Positions 1-8,676 of a stretch of DNA of 64,000 nucleotides are shown here, in pieces. The first letter of the stretch is position 1, and every line of letters begins with the position of its first letter. Origin of the DNA: Paraburkholderia dilworthii (GTDB lineage: Bacteria; Pseudomonadota; Gammaproteobacteria; Burkholderiales; Burkholderiaceae). Location: assembly GCF_000472525.1 (NCBI RefSeq), contig NZ_AWZT01000016.1, positions 1-64,000 of the forward strand, given 5' to 3'. Below the pieces are notes generated by a model. That model did no database searches, was not told the DNA's origin, and saw only the letters and a list, made by a program, of their open reading frames with translations. A program made the position numbers and the translations under genes.

Positions 1-288
1 CAGGCCGGGCTGCTGCGGCAGGTGCCGGCGCCGGCATCAGACCAGCAGTGCAACGGTCTGCAACGTTGCGCGCAGACTGGCGTCTGGGAAGGGCGCATCC
101 CCGCAGACCACCCGCTGGCGGCACTCTATAACCGGTGGGAACAGCAGGCGTTTGTGGAAGAAGGCCGGTCCTTTCCGGACCCGCGCGCCCACTCCCTGAA
201 CATCGCATTGGAAAGCGTGCAATGGACCTATCTCGGCAGTCCGAACGCGGACGCCGATATACCCGGCGTGAAGAAGATCACCCTTTAG
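1..288 (+). CDS. 3'-end of a PAAR-adjacent protein, immunity-like (partial)
   Basis: The reading frame is open from the first base of the window to a TAG stop, so only the last 95 codons are visible and the true start lies upstream. A GTG at position 22 is in frame but need not be a start. The visible part is soluble, has no membrane segment, and carries a run of aromatic and acidic residues (motifs TGVWEGRIP and VQWTYLGSPN). Such C-termini are familiar from Burkholderia proteins encoded next to PAAR genes, possibly of the Imm71/Imm72 predicted immunity families. That family name is from memory and uncertain. The gene lies 32 bases before the PAAR gene in the same direction, which fits a type VI secretion effector/immunity neighbourhood. 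Function is inferred only from context. Confidence 0.5.
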   Translation, partial: QAGLLRQVPAPASDQQCNGLQRCAQTGVWEGRIPADHPLAALYNRWEQQAFVEEGRSFPDPRAHSLNIALESVQWTYLGSPNADADIPGVKKITL

Positions 289-320
289 CTCACCCGGCAT
301 TTTCTCGTTCAGGAGACACA

Positions 321-584
321 ATGGTACGGCAGGTCATTGTAGTGGGCGACTCACTGGCCCCTCACGGCGGCACGGTTATGACCGGGTCGGATACCGATAG
401 CGTCGATGGCAAGGCTATCGCTCGCAAGGGCGACCTTGTGAACTGTGCCGGGCATGGCGTCAACCCGATTGCGGAAGGCGATAAATCGAGCGTTTTCACC
501 GGTAAGCCGGTAGCCCTTCACGGCCATCGCGCGGAGTGCGGCTGCACGCTTGTCAGTCATGCCGGCACGCTGACCATATCGTGA
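321..584 (+). CDS. PAAR domain protein (type VI secretion spike tip)
   Basis: 87-residue protein made of a single PAAR domain. PAAR proteins fold into a sharp metal-bound cone that caps the VgrG trimer of the type VI secretion tube and can carry effectors. The sequence shows the family pattern: an early GDSLAPHGGTV segment, glycine-rich turns, the segment VNCAGHGVNPI that supplies Cys/His ligands, and late HGHRAECGCTL. There is no extension at either end, so this is a bare tip rather than a PAAR-effector fusion. The start ATG has AGGAGA six bases upstream. It follows the partial gene at 1-288 and may be co-transcribed with it. No other secretion genes are visible, so which VgrG it serves is unknown. 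Confidence 0.9.
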   Translation: MVRQVIVVGDSLAPHGGTVMTGSDTDSVDGKAIARKGDLVNCAGHGVNPIAEGDKSSVFTGKPVALHGHRAECGCTLVSHAGTLTIS

Positions 585-709
585 CAGGTGTTTGCACGAC
601 GGACGCTACGCGCGGAGTGCAGTTCAATAGCCAGGCGACGTTTGACCAACTAATCTGTCCAGCCGGGCGGTTCATCACGGCGTATGACTTGCCCAGAGGT
701 TAAGTCTGC

Positions 710-1621
710 TCAGTATGCAATCCGCCAAGGCGGCAACGGCCGGAATTTCGCCTGCAAGTACTGCATAAACGTCCGCGTACGGTTGGGCAGACCCGCACGC
801 TGGTGCGTCAGTGCGATGACGTTTGCATCCGGGGCTTTCCATGCGGGCAGCAAACGGACGAGCCTTCCTTTCACGATGTCGTCCGCCACATCCCACTCGG
901 AGCGCAGAATCACGCCGCGTCCCTCGCACGCCCATTGGCGGATGACGTCGCCATCATTGCAGCTCAAATGCGGCGAAACGCGTACGCTGCGGTGCATGCG
1001 GCCGCGGCTGAACTGCCACAGCGTGACGTCTTCGTTATTCTCGCGCAGCACGATGCAGGGCAGCGCGGCGAGTTCGTCGGGCGACTCGGGCGCGCCCAGA
1101 CGCCTGACGAGCGAGGGCGCCGCGCACACGAAGCGCGCATTCGGTGCGATCGTGTAACCCACGCGGTTCGATATGGGCAGCTCGCCGATATGCACGACGA
1201 TGTCGAAGCGCTCCGTCGTTTCCATGAGGGGCTGATCCGAGAGCGTCAGCGCGACGTCGATATCCGGATGCTGCTGCTGAAACCCGGCAATCGCAGGCGC
1301 CACGTAGCGCCGTCCGAAGCCGAGCGGCGCATTGACTTTCAGTGTGCCGACGAGGCCGCCGCGGCGCATCTGCAAATCTTCGAACAGCGCGTCGAATTGC
1401 TGGACGAGTTCTGCGCCGCGTTCGCACAGCAGCGTTCCTTCTTCAGTGAATTGAAGACGGCGCGCGCTGCGGTTCAGCAGTTGGGCGCCAAGCTTCTTCT
1501 CGAGTTGTTGAAGACGCTGAGTGATCGCCGATGGCGACAGCCCCAGCTTTCGCGCCGCAGCCACGAGGCTGCCGCTTTCGCGTATCGTCAGCAGGAAGCG
1601 GATGTCGGCGGATTCGTTCAT
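710..1621 (-). CDS. LysR family transcriptional regulator
   Basis: 303 residues, the usual LysR length. The N-terminal winged helix-turn-helix covers about residues 1-60 (AAARKLGLSPSAITQRLQQL, then LLNRSARRLQFTEEG). The rest is the periplasmic-binding-protein-like effector domain. Within it, segments such as GTLKVNAPLGFGRR and VHIGELPIS resemble the group that includes DsdC/GcvA-like and aromatic-response regulators. The ATG at 1621 was chosen because homologues begin just before the helix-turn-helix; a longer open frame upstream adds 23 basic residues with no clear ribosome site. It is divergent from the sulfotransferase-like gene across 170 bases, the classic LysR arrangement in which the regulator controls its neighbour. 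The effector molecule is unknown. Confidence 0.88.
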   Translation of the reverse strand: MNESADIRFLLTIRESGSLVAAARKLGLSPSAITQRLQQLEKKLGAQLLNRSARRLQFTEEGTLLCERGAELVQQFDALFEDLQMRRGGLVGTLKVNAPLGFGRRYVAPAIAGFQQQHPDIDVALTLSDQPLMETTERFDIVVHIGELPISNRVGYTIAPNARFVCAAPSLVRRLGAPESPDELAALPCIVLRENNEDVTLWQFSRGRMHRSVRVSPHLSCNDGDVIRQWACEGRGVILRSEWDVADDIVKGRLVRLLPAWKAPDANVIALTHQRAGLPNRTRTFMQYLQAKFRPLPPWRIAY

Positions 1622-1791
1622 GTGGGCGCTTTTCAGTTCGGGACTCCGGAGCTTAATGCGTTTGCAGGCGCGCTTCCAGTGTCGATGCACGATGCAAGGT
1701 AAAGTGATGCTTCCGTCACGCAGACGACAGTTCCAAACGCTAGATTACGCGTTGCACGATTCCCTATCGCTTTCACTTGAAGAGAAGTCCC

Positions 1792-2862
1792 ATGCCGTTG
1801 TCACATGAGGCTGACGCCGCGTCGAAAACTGCCCTTAAACAACCGGTATTTCTACATACGGGCTGGCGCAGCGCGGGCACCTGGGTGTGGTCCCGCTTGC
1901 GTGCGCTTGGCGGCGTGACCGGCTTTTACGAACCACTCAGCAACGTGCTCGCGGATCTGAGGCTCGCCGACGTTTCCGTGAGCCGTCCTACGCTGACCTC
2001 GGGACATCCGCCGCTGCACGCGCCTTACTTCGACGAATACAAGCCGTTTCTGCATGAAGGCGCGCACGGTGTCGCGGGATACAGAAGGCAATTCAGCGTC
2101 GACCGTTTCGGCGGCGCGCCCGACGCCGAATTTCCCGCGCTGCATGCGTATTTGCGCAGCCTGTGCGAACACGCGGTGCGGCAGGGCAGCGTGCCCGTCC
2201 TCAAGTTCTGTCGCTCGTCGGGAAGATTGCCGTGGCTCAGGCAAGCGTTTCCGGATGCGATGCACGTTGGTGTATTGCGCAATCCAGCGTCGCAATTCGC
2301 TTCGGGCTGGCTGCTTAACCAGCAATGGCGCAATCCGTTTTTCGTGGCCGCGCCGTTTCGCGTGCTCGGATTGAATCGCGGCGAACCGTTGGTCAAGCAG
2401 ATCATCGATATGTGCGATGTGAAGTTGCCGCCTGCCACGCCCGCTTCCGACGACGCCTTTGCAATCGCATGCGAACAGTATGCGCGCAGCGCGGAAGGCA
2501 ATAACGCATACCGCGCATTCGTCGCGTTGTGGATTCTCTGCACATGGCGAATGGGACAAGGCGTCGATCTGCTCGTCGACATGGACCAGCCAGGACAGTC
2601 TCGCGAATACGCAGCCCGTCTGCAAGCCGGCTTCGAAGCGCAGAGCGGCTTGTCACCCGACTTCAGCGGCGCGCGAGATCTGGTTGAAGAAACGCGGCGC
2701 AACGCGACGCGTATCGCGGGAATCGACGGCGGGTCGATGCGCGCGGTGCATTCGGCGGCGCTCAAATTTCTCAAGGCGCAAAGCGGCGTGGAGGCCGCCT
2801 TCATCGAACGGGTTCGCGAGCAAATGATTCTCGCGAACGAGTTGACCGCGCAATGGCGCTAA
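1792..2862 (+). CDS. Sulfotransferase-like P-loop protein
   Basis: 356 residues. The N-terminus has a strand followed by HTGWRSAGTWVWSRL (about residues 22-36), which matches the 5'-phosphosulfate-binding loop of PAPS-dependent sulfotransferases, where a Trp/Arg/Ser/Thr turn replaces a true Walker A. A later segment HVGVLRNPASQFASGW (about residues 157-172) fits the 3'-phosphate-binding region (RNP..S..S). These proteins transfer sulfate from PAPS to sugars, lipids or small molecules; the acceptor here cannot be told. The ATG at 1792 has AGAGAAG five bases upstream. A TTG 15 bases earlier is also in frame but overlaps that ribosome site. The gene stands alone, divergent from a LysR gene and convergent with a transporter. 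Confidence 0.65.
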   Translation: MPLSHEADAASKTALKQPVFLHTGWRSAGTWVWSRLRALGGVTGFYEPLSNVLADLRLADVSVSRPTLTSGHPPLHAPYFDEYKPFLHEGAHGVAGYRRQFSVDRFGGAPDAEFPALHAYLRSLCEHAVRQGSVPVLKFCRSSGRLPWLRQAFPDAMHVGVLRNPASQFASGWLLNQQWRNPFFVAAPFRVLGLNRGEPLVKQIIDMCDVKLPPATPASDDAFAIACEQYARSAEGNNAYRAFVALWILCTWRMGQGVDLLVDMDQPGQSREYAARLQAGFEAQSGLSPDFSGARDLVEETRRNATRIAGIDGGSMRAVHSAALKFLKAQSGVEAAFIERVREQMILANELTAQWR

Positions 2863-2881
2863 CGCGAGTCCTTTTCCGGGC

Positions 2882-4291
2882 CTATGAAGCGACGGCCTTT
2901 TTCGACTCGGCCATTGTCTCGGCTCTTAGCCGGTCATAGCTAGTCTTGTCGAGCGGCACTGCGCCGGGCTGGCCGAGATCGGTCAGTTTCACGCGGAAGT
3001 TCTCCTTTGCGCTCCATGCGGTCACGGCCGCAATAATCGTGATGCCGAATGTGATTGCTCCAATAGTTAGCGGAACGTTGTGCGATCCGGGCGGCGCGAC
3101 ATAAGCGAACAAGGCGGGCAGCAGCGCAGTAATCGTCGTGCCGATGTTCTGCCCGATCGCCATTGCGGAGACGCGCGAGCGCGTGGGGAAAAGTTCTGGA
3201 TAGAAGCTCGGGAAGGTCGCGTTATAGCCCTGGTAGATGACGCCCCACATGAGGATCGACACGACTATCGCGAGCGCCACGTTGTGGATGCTGATCGCGT
3301 ATAGGTATGCAAACGAGAGAAGCCCCGCGCCGAGCGCGCCGACAATGATCGGCAGGCGCCGGCCGATCCGGTCCGACAGATTGCCCACGTACGGAATCAC
3401 GAGCACGGCGACAATGTTGCCGATCACCGGAATCCACAAGTAGACGCTCTTCGAAAAGCCGATGCCGTACGAGGCCTGCACCGCATACGCAGCGCCGAAA
3501 ATCGTCGCGACCACGGGAATCACATTCATCAGCGAACAGCCGACCACGCGCAGCATATCCGCCCAGTTGTAGCGGAACGCCTCTGCAATCGGCGACTTCG
3601 GTACACCACCGCTCGCGCCTTCTTTCGCAAAAGCCGGCGTTTCCTCGACTTCGCGGCGGATGATATAGCCGGCCACCAGCACCAGAGCGCTGAGTAAAAA
3701 TGGAATGCGCCAGCCCCACGAATTGAACGAGCTCTCGTCCATGTAATAGGCGAGTGGCAGAAACACGGCAGCCGCGAGAATCTGTCCGGCCTGCACGCCT
3801 TGCAGCGTGAAGCTTGCGTAATAGCCGCGTCGTCCGAACGGCGCATGTTCGAGGATCATTGAACTCGCGCCCGAGATTTCACCAGCGACCGCAAAGCCCT
3901 GAATCAAACGAAGCACGACGAGCAGCGCGGGCGCGAGCAAGCCGACATGGTGATAAGTCGGCAGCAGGCCGACCGCCATCGTCGAAAAGCCCATCAGGAA
4001 CATGCACAGCAGCAAGACGTTCTTGCGGCCATGCGTATCGCCCCAATGTCCGAGCACGAACGCGCCGATTGGCCGGGCGACGTAACCGACGCCGTAAGTC
4101 GCGAGCGAGGCGACGATCGCGATCTTTGGATTGCCGGATGGAAAAAACAGCTGGGGGAAAATGAGGGCCGCTGCCTGCGCGTAGATGAAGAAATCGTAGT
4201 ACTCGAGTGCCGAGCCGATCCAGCCGCTGGCCGTTGCCTTGCGAGCCTGCCCGCGATGCTTGTGACCGTCCGCCGATGCGTTCGTTGCCAT
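2882..4291 (-). CDS. MHS family MFS metabolite:proton symporter
   Basis: 469 residues with about twelve predicted membrane segments. It belongs to the metabolite:H+ symporter branch of the major facilitator superfamily (shikimate, alpha-ketoglutarate, proline/betaine and related carriers). Signs are the opening SALEYYDFFIYAQAAALIF, the loop GHWGDTHGRKNVLL between helices 2 and 3 (the MFS D-R-x-G-R/K signature), RLIQGFAVAGEISGAS in helix 4, and NLSDRIGRR in the second half. The ATG at 4291 was chosen because GGAGG precedes it by seven bases; an in-frame extension of 67 residues upstream is basic and lacks family similarity. It is divergent from mmsA, so a carboxylate or amino-acid breakdown intermediate is a plausible substrate. 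That link is inference. Confidence 0.88.
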   Translation of the reverse strand: MATNASADGHKHRGQARKATASGWIGSALEYYDFFIYAQAAALIFPQLFFPSGNPKIAIVASLATYGVGYVARPIGAFVLGHWGDTHGRKNVLLLCMFLMGFSTMAVGLLPTYHHVGLLAPALLVVLRLIQGFAVAGEISGASSMILEHAPFGRRGYYASFTLQGVQAGQILAAAVFLPLAYYMDESSFNSWGWRIPFLLSALVLVAGYIIRREVEETPAFAKEGASGGVPKSPIAEAFRYNWADMLRVVGCSLMNVIPVVATIFGAAYAVQASYGIGFSKSVYLWIPVIGNIVAVLVIPYVGNLSDRIGRRLPIIVGALGAGLLSFAYLYAISIHNVALAIVVSILMWGVIYQGYNATFPSFYPELFPTRSRVSAMAIGQNIGTTITALLPALFAYVAPPGSHNVPLTIGAITFGITIIAAVTAWSAKENFRVKLTDLGQPGAVPLDKTSYDRLRAETMAESKKAVAS

Positions 4292-4619
4292 GTCGCGCCT
4301 CCTCACCTGTTTGTGGGTGACCCGCTTCTGCGGCTGCCTCATTTGGCGTCTGGCGCGCGAACTATGCAAGCCAGGATTTATACGGCGAGCCAGGCGCGGG
4401 TGCGGCCGCGAGTGCATGCTGCGGCGCGGCAGACGGCGAGCACCGATGCTCGTGCTGCCTTCCTTCCAATACAGTTGCCGCGCAAAAAACAATACAGTGA
4501 GGCGCGGTTCTGTTTTGCTGTATCGGGAATATGCTGCGCAGCGTCGATACAGTTGACGGACTCGATCCGCCTGCCTGTCCGGCGCAAACGCCGCGGCCCA
4601 TCCGAACCCGAGGTACGAA
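4292..4619. other. Divergent intergenic region between MHS transporter and mmsA
   Basis: 328 bases with no supported gene. It must hold the promoters of both flanking genes. The half near the transporter is GC-rich and featureless. The half near mmsA is locally AT-richer and contains four ATACAG-type sites, described separately. No convincing -35/-10 pair could be fixed for either gene. Confidence 0.7.
4469..4552. promoter_or_regulatory. Cluster of four ATACAG repeats upstream of mmsA
   Basis: ATACAG occurs at 4469-4474, 4492-4497 and 4547-4552 on the plus strand and as CTGTAT at 4518-4523. Two of the plus-strand copies extend to ATACAGTTG. Four copies of a hexamer within 84 bases of a GC-rich genome, all placed in the control region of two divergent genes, suggest binding sites for a transcription factor. 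No candidate regulator gene adjoins them. The regulator family is unknown. Confidence 0.45.
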
Positions 4620-6143
4620 ATGAACGCAGTAAGCGAACAAGAAAAGTTGTCAGTGCAGCAGTTGAGCCACTATATCGGCGGTGCGGTGGTTGCGCCGACC
4701 AGCGGCCGCTCCAAGGACGTGTTCAATCCCGCTACGGGTCAGGTGACGGGTTCAGTGGCGCTTGCGTCGGTCGACGAAGTGAATGCCGCGGTGCAGTCGG
4801 CCAAAGCCGCCTTTCCCGCATGGAGCGAAACTGCGCCGCTCAAGCGCGCGCGCGTTCTATTCAAGTTCAAGGAATTGCTCAACAGGCACCACGACGAACT
4901 GGCCATGCTCATTACGCGCGAGCACGGCAAGGTGTTCACGGACGCACAAGGCGAGGTCGTGCGCGGCATTGAAGTGGTCGAGTTCGCATGCGGTATTCCG
5001 AATCTGCTGAAGACCGATTTCACCGACCAGATTGGCGGCGGCATCGACAACTGGAATCTGCGTCAGGCGCTCGGCGTCGTCGCGGGCATCACGCCATTCA
5101 ATTTCCCGGTGATGGTGCCGATGTGGATGTTCCCCGTCGCGCTGGCGTGCGGTAACACGTTTGTGCTGAAGCCGTCCGAACGCGATCCGTCGGCGTCGCT
5201 GCGCATTGCAGAGTTGTTGAAGGAAGCCGGTTTGCCGGACGGCGTGTTCAACGTGGTCAACGGCGACAAGGTAGCCGTCGATGCACTGATCGAGCATCCG
5301 GATGTGGCCGCGCTGTCTTTCGTCGGTTCGACTCCGATCGCCGAGTACATTCACACCGAGGCGGCGAAGCGCGGCAAGCGCGTGCAGGCTCTCGGCGGCG
5401 CGAAGAATCACCTTGTAGTGATGCCGGACGCCGACCTCGACCAGGCCGTGGACGCGCTGATCGGCGCCGCGTACGGATCGGCCGGCGAGCGTTGCATGGC
5501 AATTTCGGTGGCGGTGGCAGTGGGCAACGTCGCTGACAAGCTGATTGAAAAGCTGGTGCCCCGCGTGAAGTCGCTCGTGATCAGGAATGGTGAGAACCTC
5601 GATGCGGAGATGGGTCCGCTCGTGACCGCCGAGCATAAGGCGAAAGTCGCGGGCTATATCGCTTCGGGTCAGGAAGAGGGTGCCACGCTGATCGTGGATG
5701 GCCGTGCGCATCCGGTCACGAACGAAGCGGGCTTCTTCATAGGCGGAACGCTGTTCGACAATGTCGGCACGCACATGAAGATCTATAAGGAAGAGATTTT
5801 CGGCCCGGTGCTGGCCGTGGTACGGGTGCCCGATTTCGCGAGTGCGGTCGAGTTGATCAACGCGCATGAATTCGGTAACGGCGTATCGCTTTTCACGTCC
5901 GACGGCGGCGTGGCGCGCGCATTCGGCCGGCAGATTCAGGTGGGCATGGTCGGTATCAACGTGCCCATTCCGGTGCCGATGGCGTGGCACTCGTTCGGCG
6001 GATGGAAGAAGTCGCTATTTGGCGACCACCATGCTTACGGCGAAGAGGGCGTGCGGTTTTATACGCGTTATAAGAGCATCATGCAGCGCTGGCCCGACAG
6101 CATCGCGAAGGGCGCCGAATTCACGATGCCTGTCGCGAAGTAA
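4620..6143 (+). CDS. mmsA: CoA-acylating methylmalonate-semialdehyde dehydrogenase
   Basis: 507 residues, the normal MmsA length. MmsA oxidises methylmalonate semialdehyde or malonate semialdehyde with NAD and CoA to propionyl-CoA or acetyl-CoA, the last step of valine, inositol and beta-alanine breakdown. The aldehyde dehydrogenase fold is clear: [17 protein letters not shown] near residues 158-174, the NAD-site segment [13 protein letters not shown], and the catalytic cysteine in GSAGERCMA (Cys292). The ending [20 protein letters not shown] is typical of MmsA rather than generic aldehyde dehydrogenases. The ATG at 4620 follows GAGGTACGAA, a modest ribosome site. No mmsB or inositol genes follow; a strong terminator ends the unit, so the gene is monocistronic. 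Control by the upstream repeats is inferred. Confidence 0.93.
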   Translation: MNAVSEQEKLSVQQLSHYIGGAVVAPTSGRSKDVFNPATGQVTGSVALASVDEVNAAVQSAKAAFPAWSETAPLKRARVLFKFKELLNRHHDELAMLITREHGKVFTDAQGEVVRGIEVVEFACGIPNLLKTDFTDQIGGGIDNWNLRQALGVVAGITPFNFPVMVPMWMFPVALACGNTFVLKPSERDPSASLRIAELLKEAGLPDGVFNVVNGDKVAVDALIEHPDVAALSFVGSTPIAEYIHTEAAKRGKRVQALGGAKNHLVVMPDADLDQAVDALIGAAYGSAGERCMAISVAVAVGNVADKLIEKLVPRVKSLVIRNGENLDAEMGPLVTAEHKAKVAGYIASGQEEGATLIVDGRAHPVTNEAGFFIGGTLFDNVGTHMKIYKEEIFGPVLAVVRVPDFASAVELINAHEFGNGVSLFTSDGGVARAFGRQIQVGMVGINVPIPVPMAWHSFGGWKKSLFGDHHAYGEEGVRFYTRYKSIMQRWPDSIAKGAEFTMPVAK

Positions 6144-6174
6144 CTCGCAGTTCGAGCAACAAGCGCAATAAGAA

Positions 6175-6210
6175 AGCCGCGGCTGCATTTGCAGTCGCGG
6201 CTATTTTTTT
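6175..6210 (+). terminator. Rho-independent terminator after mmsA
   Basis: AGCCGCGGCTGC and GCAGTCGCGGCT (6175-6186 and 6191-6202) form a near-perfect 12-base-pair stem with an ATTT loop, followed by TATTTTTTT at 6203-6210. It lies 31 bases after the mmsA stop and just before the end of the convergent MFS gene. Confidence 0.9.
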
Positions 6211-6220
6211 CGCTGCGCTG

Positions 6221-7561
6221 CTATACACCGGACGACGTTTCTTCTTCGGCTTCGTCGAGTACGGCGTTTTGCACGGCCATCGCGGGGCTCACATAAGGCG
6301 GCGCCTGGCGCGGCTCGTCGATGCTGTAGCGCAGACGTCCCGCTTCGGCATACACGCGCAAGCCCCGGTATTTCACGAGGTACAGCAGTCCAACGAGCGC
6401 GGCAGCGAAGCCCGATGCAGCGCCGACGCCAAGCGCCCAACGCGGGCCGAAACGATCCGCGACCCAGCCGACTACTGGCGCGCCAAGCGGTGTGCCGCCG
6501 AGCGCAATGGCGAGCAGAATCGCGATCACGCGGCCACGCATGGCCGGTTCCGTGGAGAGCTGCACGAGGCTGTTGGTGGACGTGTTGAAGGTTTGCGTCG
6601 ACACGCCGATGAAGGCGAGCATGATGCCGAACAGCACATAGTTCGGCATCAGCGACGCAGCCGTGCAGCCCACGCCGAACACGGCCGCGGCGCCCAGCAA
6701 CAAGGCCATGCGCGGTTGCGCGCGACGCGCGGCAAGCAGCGCGCCCGTCACGGAGCCGATCGCCATCGTCGAGCTCAACACGCCGTATTCGCCCGCGCCT
6801 GCATGAAATGCGGTGACCGACATCGTCGAAATGAAAATGGGGAAGTTAAGCCCGAATGTGCCGATCAGAAACTGCATCAGAAGCGCCGCCTTCAGGTCGG
6901 GGCGCTTCCACACGTATTTGAAGCCTTCCGCGAAACTGCCGCGCGAGCGCAGCGCACGAGGCTTCGCATGCAGCTCGTGCACGCGCAACATGCGCAACGC
7001 GCCGAGTACGGCGATAAAAGAAAGCGCGTTGATCAGAAACACCCAGCCCGTTCCGACCGATGCGATCAGCAGGCCCGCAATCGCCGGACCGATCATCCGG
7101 GCTGCATTGAACGATGTGGAGTTGAGCGCGACCGCATTCGACAGATCGCCTTCGCCGACGAGATCCGATACGAAGGTTTGGCGCGCGGGCGAATCGAACG
7201 CAGTCACACAGCCTAGCAGTCCCGCGAAAACATACACGTGCCAGAGCTGTACGAGGCCCGTGAGCGTGAGCGCGCCGAGGCCGAGCGCCAGACTTCCCAT
7301 GACCGCCTGCGTGACGAACAGCAGCTTGCGGCGGTCGAAGTGATCGGCGGCATAGCCCGTGAGCGGCAACAGAAGCATTTGCGGTCCGAACTGCAGCGAC
7401 ATGACGATACCCACGGAAGTCGCATTGTGTTGCGTGAGTTCCGTGAGAACGAGCCAGTCTTGCGCGGTGCGTTGCATCCATGTACCGACATTGGAGACGA
7501 TGGCGCCACTCGCCCATACCCGGTAATTGAAGTTGCGCAGCGAACGGAATGTGCTGCTCAC
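6221..7561 (-). CDS. MFS drug/metabolite efflux protein (DHA3-like)
   Basis: 446 residues with about twelve membrane segments and the layout of the EntS/DHA3 branch of MFS exporters: opening FRSLRNFNYRVWASGAIVSNVGTWMQRTAQDWLV, loop GYAADHFDRRKLLF after helix 2, and GALLAARRAQPRMALLLG in the second half. Such proteins expel siderophores, drugs or small organic compounds by proton exchange. A GTG at 7561 is taken as start because AAAGGA lies seven bases upstream and the family N-terminus begins there; a longer frame adds fifty residues without family character. It is the last gene of a unit with an isochorismatase-fold protein and a MarR repressor, so export of the compound sensed by that repressor is likely. 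Confidence 0.85.
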   Translation of the reverse strand: MSSTFRSLRNFNYRVWASGAIVSNVGTWMQRTAQDWLVLTELTQHNATSVGIVMSLQFGPQMLLLPLTGYAADHFDRRKLLFVTQAVMGSLALGLGALTLTGLVQLWHVYVFAGLLGCVTAFDSPARQTFVSDLVGEGDLSNAVALNSTSFNAARMIGPAIAGLLIASVGTGWVFLINALSFIAVLGALRMLRVHELHAKPRALRSRGSFAEGFKYVWKRPDLKAALLMQFLIGTFGLNFPIFISTMSVTAFHAGAGEYGVLSSTMAIGSVTGALLAARRAQPRMALLLGAAAVFGVGCTAASLMPNYVLFGIMLAFIGVSTQTFNTSTNSLVQLSTEPAMRGRVIAILLAIALGGTPLGAPVVGWVADRFGPRWALGVGAASGFAAALVGLLYLVKYRGLRVYAEAGRLRYSIDEPRQAPPYVSPAMAVQNAVLDEAEEETSSGV

Positions 7562-7610
7562 CGGAGTTCCTTTGCGCGAGCTTGCATGGTGCGCGGCTGG
7601 CAACGCATGA

Positions 7611-8174
7611 TCATGCGTGCGTCTGTTCGAGCATGGCGAGTACTTCGTCCGTCGTGCCGGTCTCGCCGAGCCGCGGGAAAATTCGCGTGAGACTGTTCGT
7701 GTGAGCGTCAAGATGCAGGTCGGTCATCGAGTCGGTGGCGAACGCGATATTCAGGCCGAGCTCGTGTGCGAAACGCGCGGTCGATTCAATGCCGATGCTG
7801 GTCGACACGCCTGCCAACACGATTTGCGTGACGCCTTGTTTGCGCAGATACGCTTCGAGATCCGTATTTGTGAACGCGCCCCACGTGTGTTTCGTCACCA
7901 GATGATCCGACGCTTGCCGGTTCAATTCGGGCACGAGGTCCGAGAATCCCGCAGAGAAATTGCCGGTAGCACGCGACTGTTCTGCACGGCCCGGCGCGCC
8001 GCCCGCCACGTTGACGAGTACGACTGGCAGACCGTGGCGGCGAAACGCTTCAGCCAATACGGCCGCGCGCTCGACGACGTGTGCGGTGGGATGAGCCGTG
8101 GGCATCGCCACAATGCCTTGCTGCAAATCGATCACTACTATTGCGGTTTTTGCGTCGAGTGTAGTCAGTGCCAT
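7611..8174 (-). CDS. Isochorismatase-fold hydrolase lacking the usual cysteine
   Basis: 187 residues, a single cysteine-hydrolase (isochorismatase) domain. The Asp of the triad is in VVIDLQQG (Asp16) and the Lys in VTKHTWGAF (Lys95). The place of the catalytic Cys, in GVSTSIGIESTAR, holds Gly128. The same Cys-to-Gly change is known from the isochorismatase branch that does vinyl-ether hydrolysis (PhzD/EntB type) and from YecD-like proteins of unknown role. It is therefore unlikely to be a nicotinamidase or amidase that works through a thiol. It sits between marR and an MFS exporter, with 28 and 49 base gaps, so it probably modifies the compound that the operon senses. The substrate is unknown. 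Confidence 0.82.
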   Translation of the reverse strand: MALTTLDAKTAIVVIDLQQGIVAMPTAHPTAHVVERAAVLAEAFRRHGLPVVLVNVAGGAPGRAEQSRATGNFSAGFSDLVPELNRQASDHLVTKHTWGAFTNTDLEAYLRKQGVTQIVLAGVSTSIGIESTARFAHELGLNIAFATDSMTDLHLDAHTNSLTRIFPRLGETGTTDEVLAMLEQTHA

Positions 8175-8202
8175 GTGAACTCCTGCTGTGGTGAGCGGGG
8201 AA

Positions 8203-8655
8203 CTACGATTCGATCAGGCGTTTCAGCAATTCGACGCCAGTGGCGAGCTGCTGCTGCTCCGCCGCCGAAAACCGCGTTTGAATGGTGCGAAACAGCCAGT
8301 CTTCACGCGCCGCGCGACTTGCCTTGATCTTTTTGCGGAAGGCGGGTGTAAGTGAGAGAACGGTTTGCCGGCCGTCGTTCGGGTCGGGCGCGCCGCTCAC
8401 GAGGCCAGCGGCTTTCAGAACGGAAAGCGTCTCGCTCATGGACTGCGGACGCATGCCCTGTGCGCGCGCGAGTTCGGTGACCGTTGACGAACCGTCGCGC
8501 TCGAGCAGACCAAGAACCTGTATCTGTGAAGGAGTGAAATCGCCGAGATGGGCCTCTTCGCGCAGACGGCGGCGCAGCTTGCCGGTCAGCACGCGCAACT
8601 CTTCGGCGAGTACGTGAAGCGAATCGGGGTCGAACGGCGGATCGTTCCTGCCCAT
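8203..8655 (-). CDS. MarR family transcriptional repressor
   Basis: 150 residues, typical of MarR dimers. The winged helix spans about residues 40-105: FTPSQIQVLGLLERDGSSTVTELA, then the recognition helix in MRPQSMSETLSVLKAAGLV, then the wing DPNDGRQTVLSLT. MarR proteins release DNA when they bind phenolic or other small ligands. It is the first gene of a three-gene unit (marR, isochorismatase fold, MFS exporter), and a 38-base palindrome overlaps the promoter just upstream. Autorepression and ligand-induced expression of the whole unit are therefore well supported by layout; the ligand is not known. Confidence 0.9.
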   Translation of the reverse strand: MGRNDPPFDPDSLHVLAEELRVLTGKLRRRLREEAHLGDFTPSQIQVLGLLERDGSSTVTELARAQGMRPQSMSETLSVLKAAGLVSGAPDPNDGRQTVLSLTPAFRKKIKASRAAREDWLFRTIQTRFSAAEQQQLATGVELLKRLIES

Positions 8656-8676
8656 GTCTGTGGAAAATGCCAGAAG

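Noticed and set aside
2882..4492. Long version of the MHS transporter with 67 extra N-terminal residues
   Set aside because: The extension is Arg/His-rich and lacks family similarity; a clear GGAGG ribosome site precedes the internal ATG at 4291.
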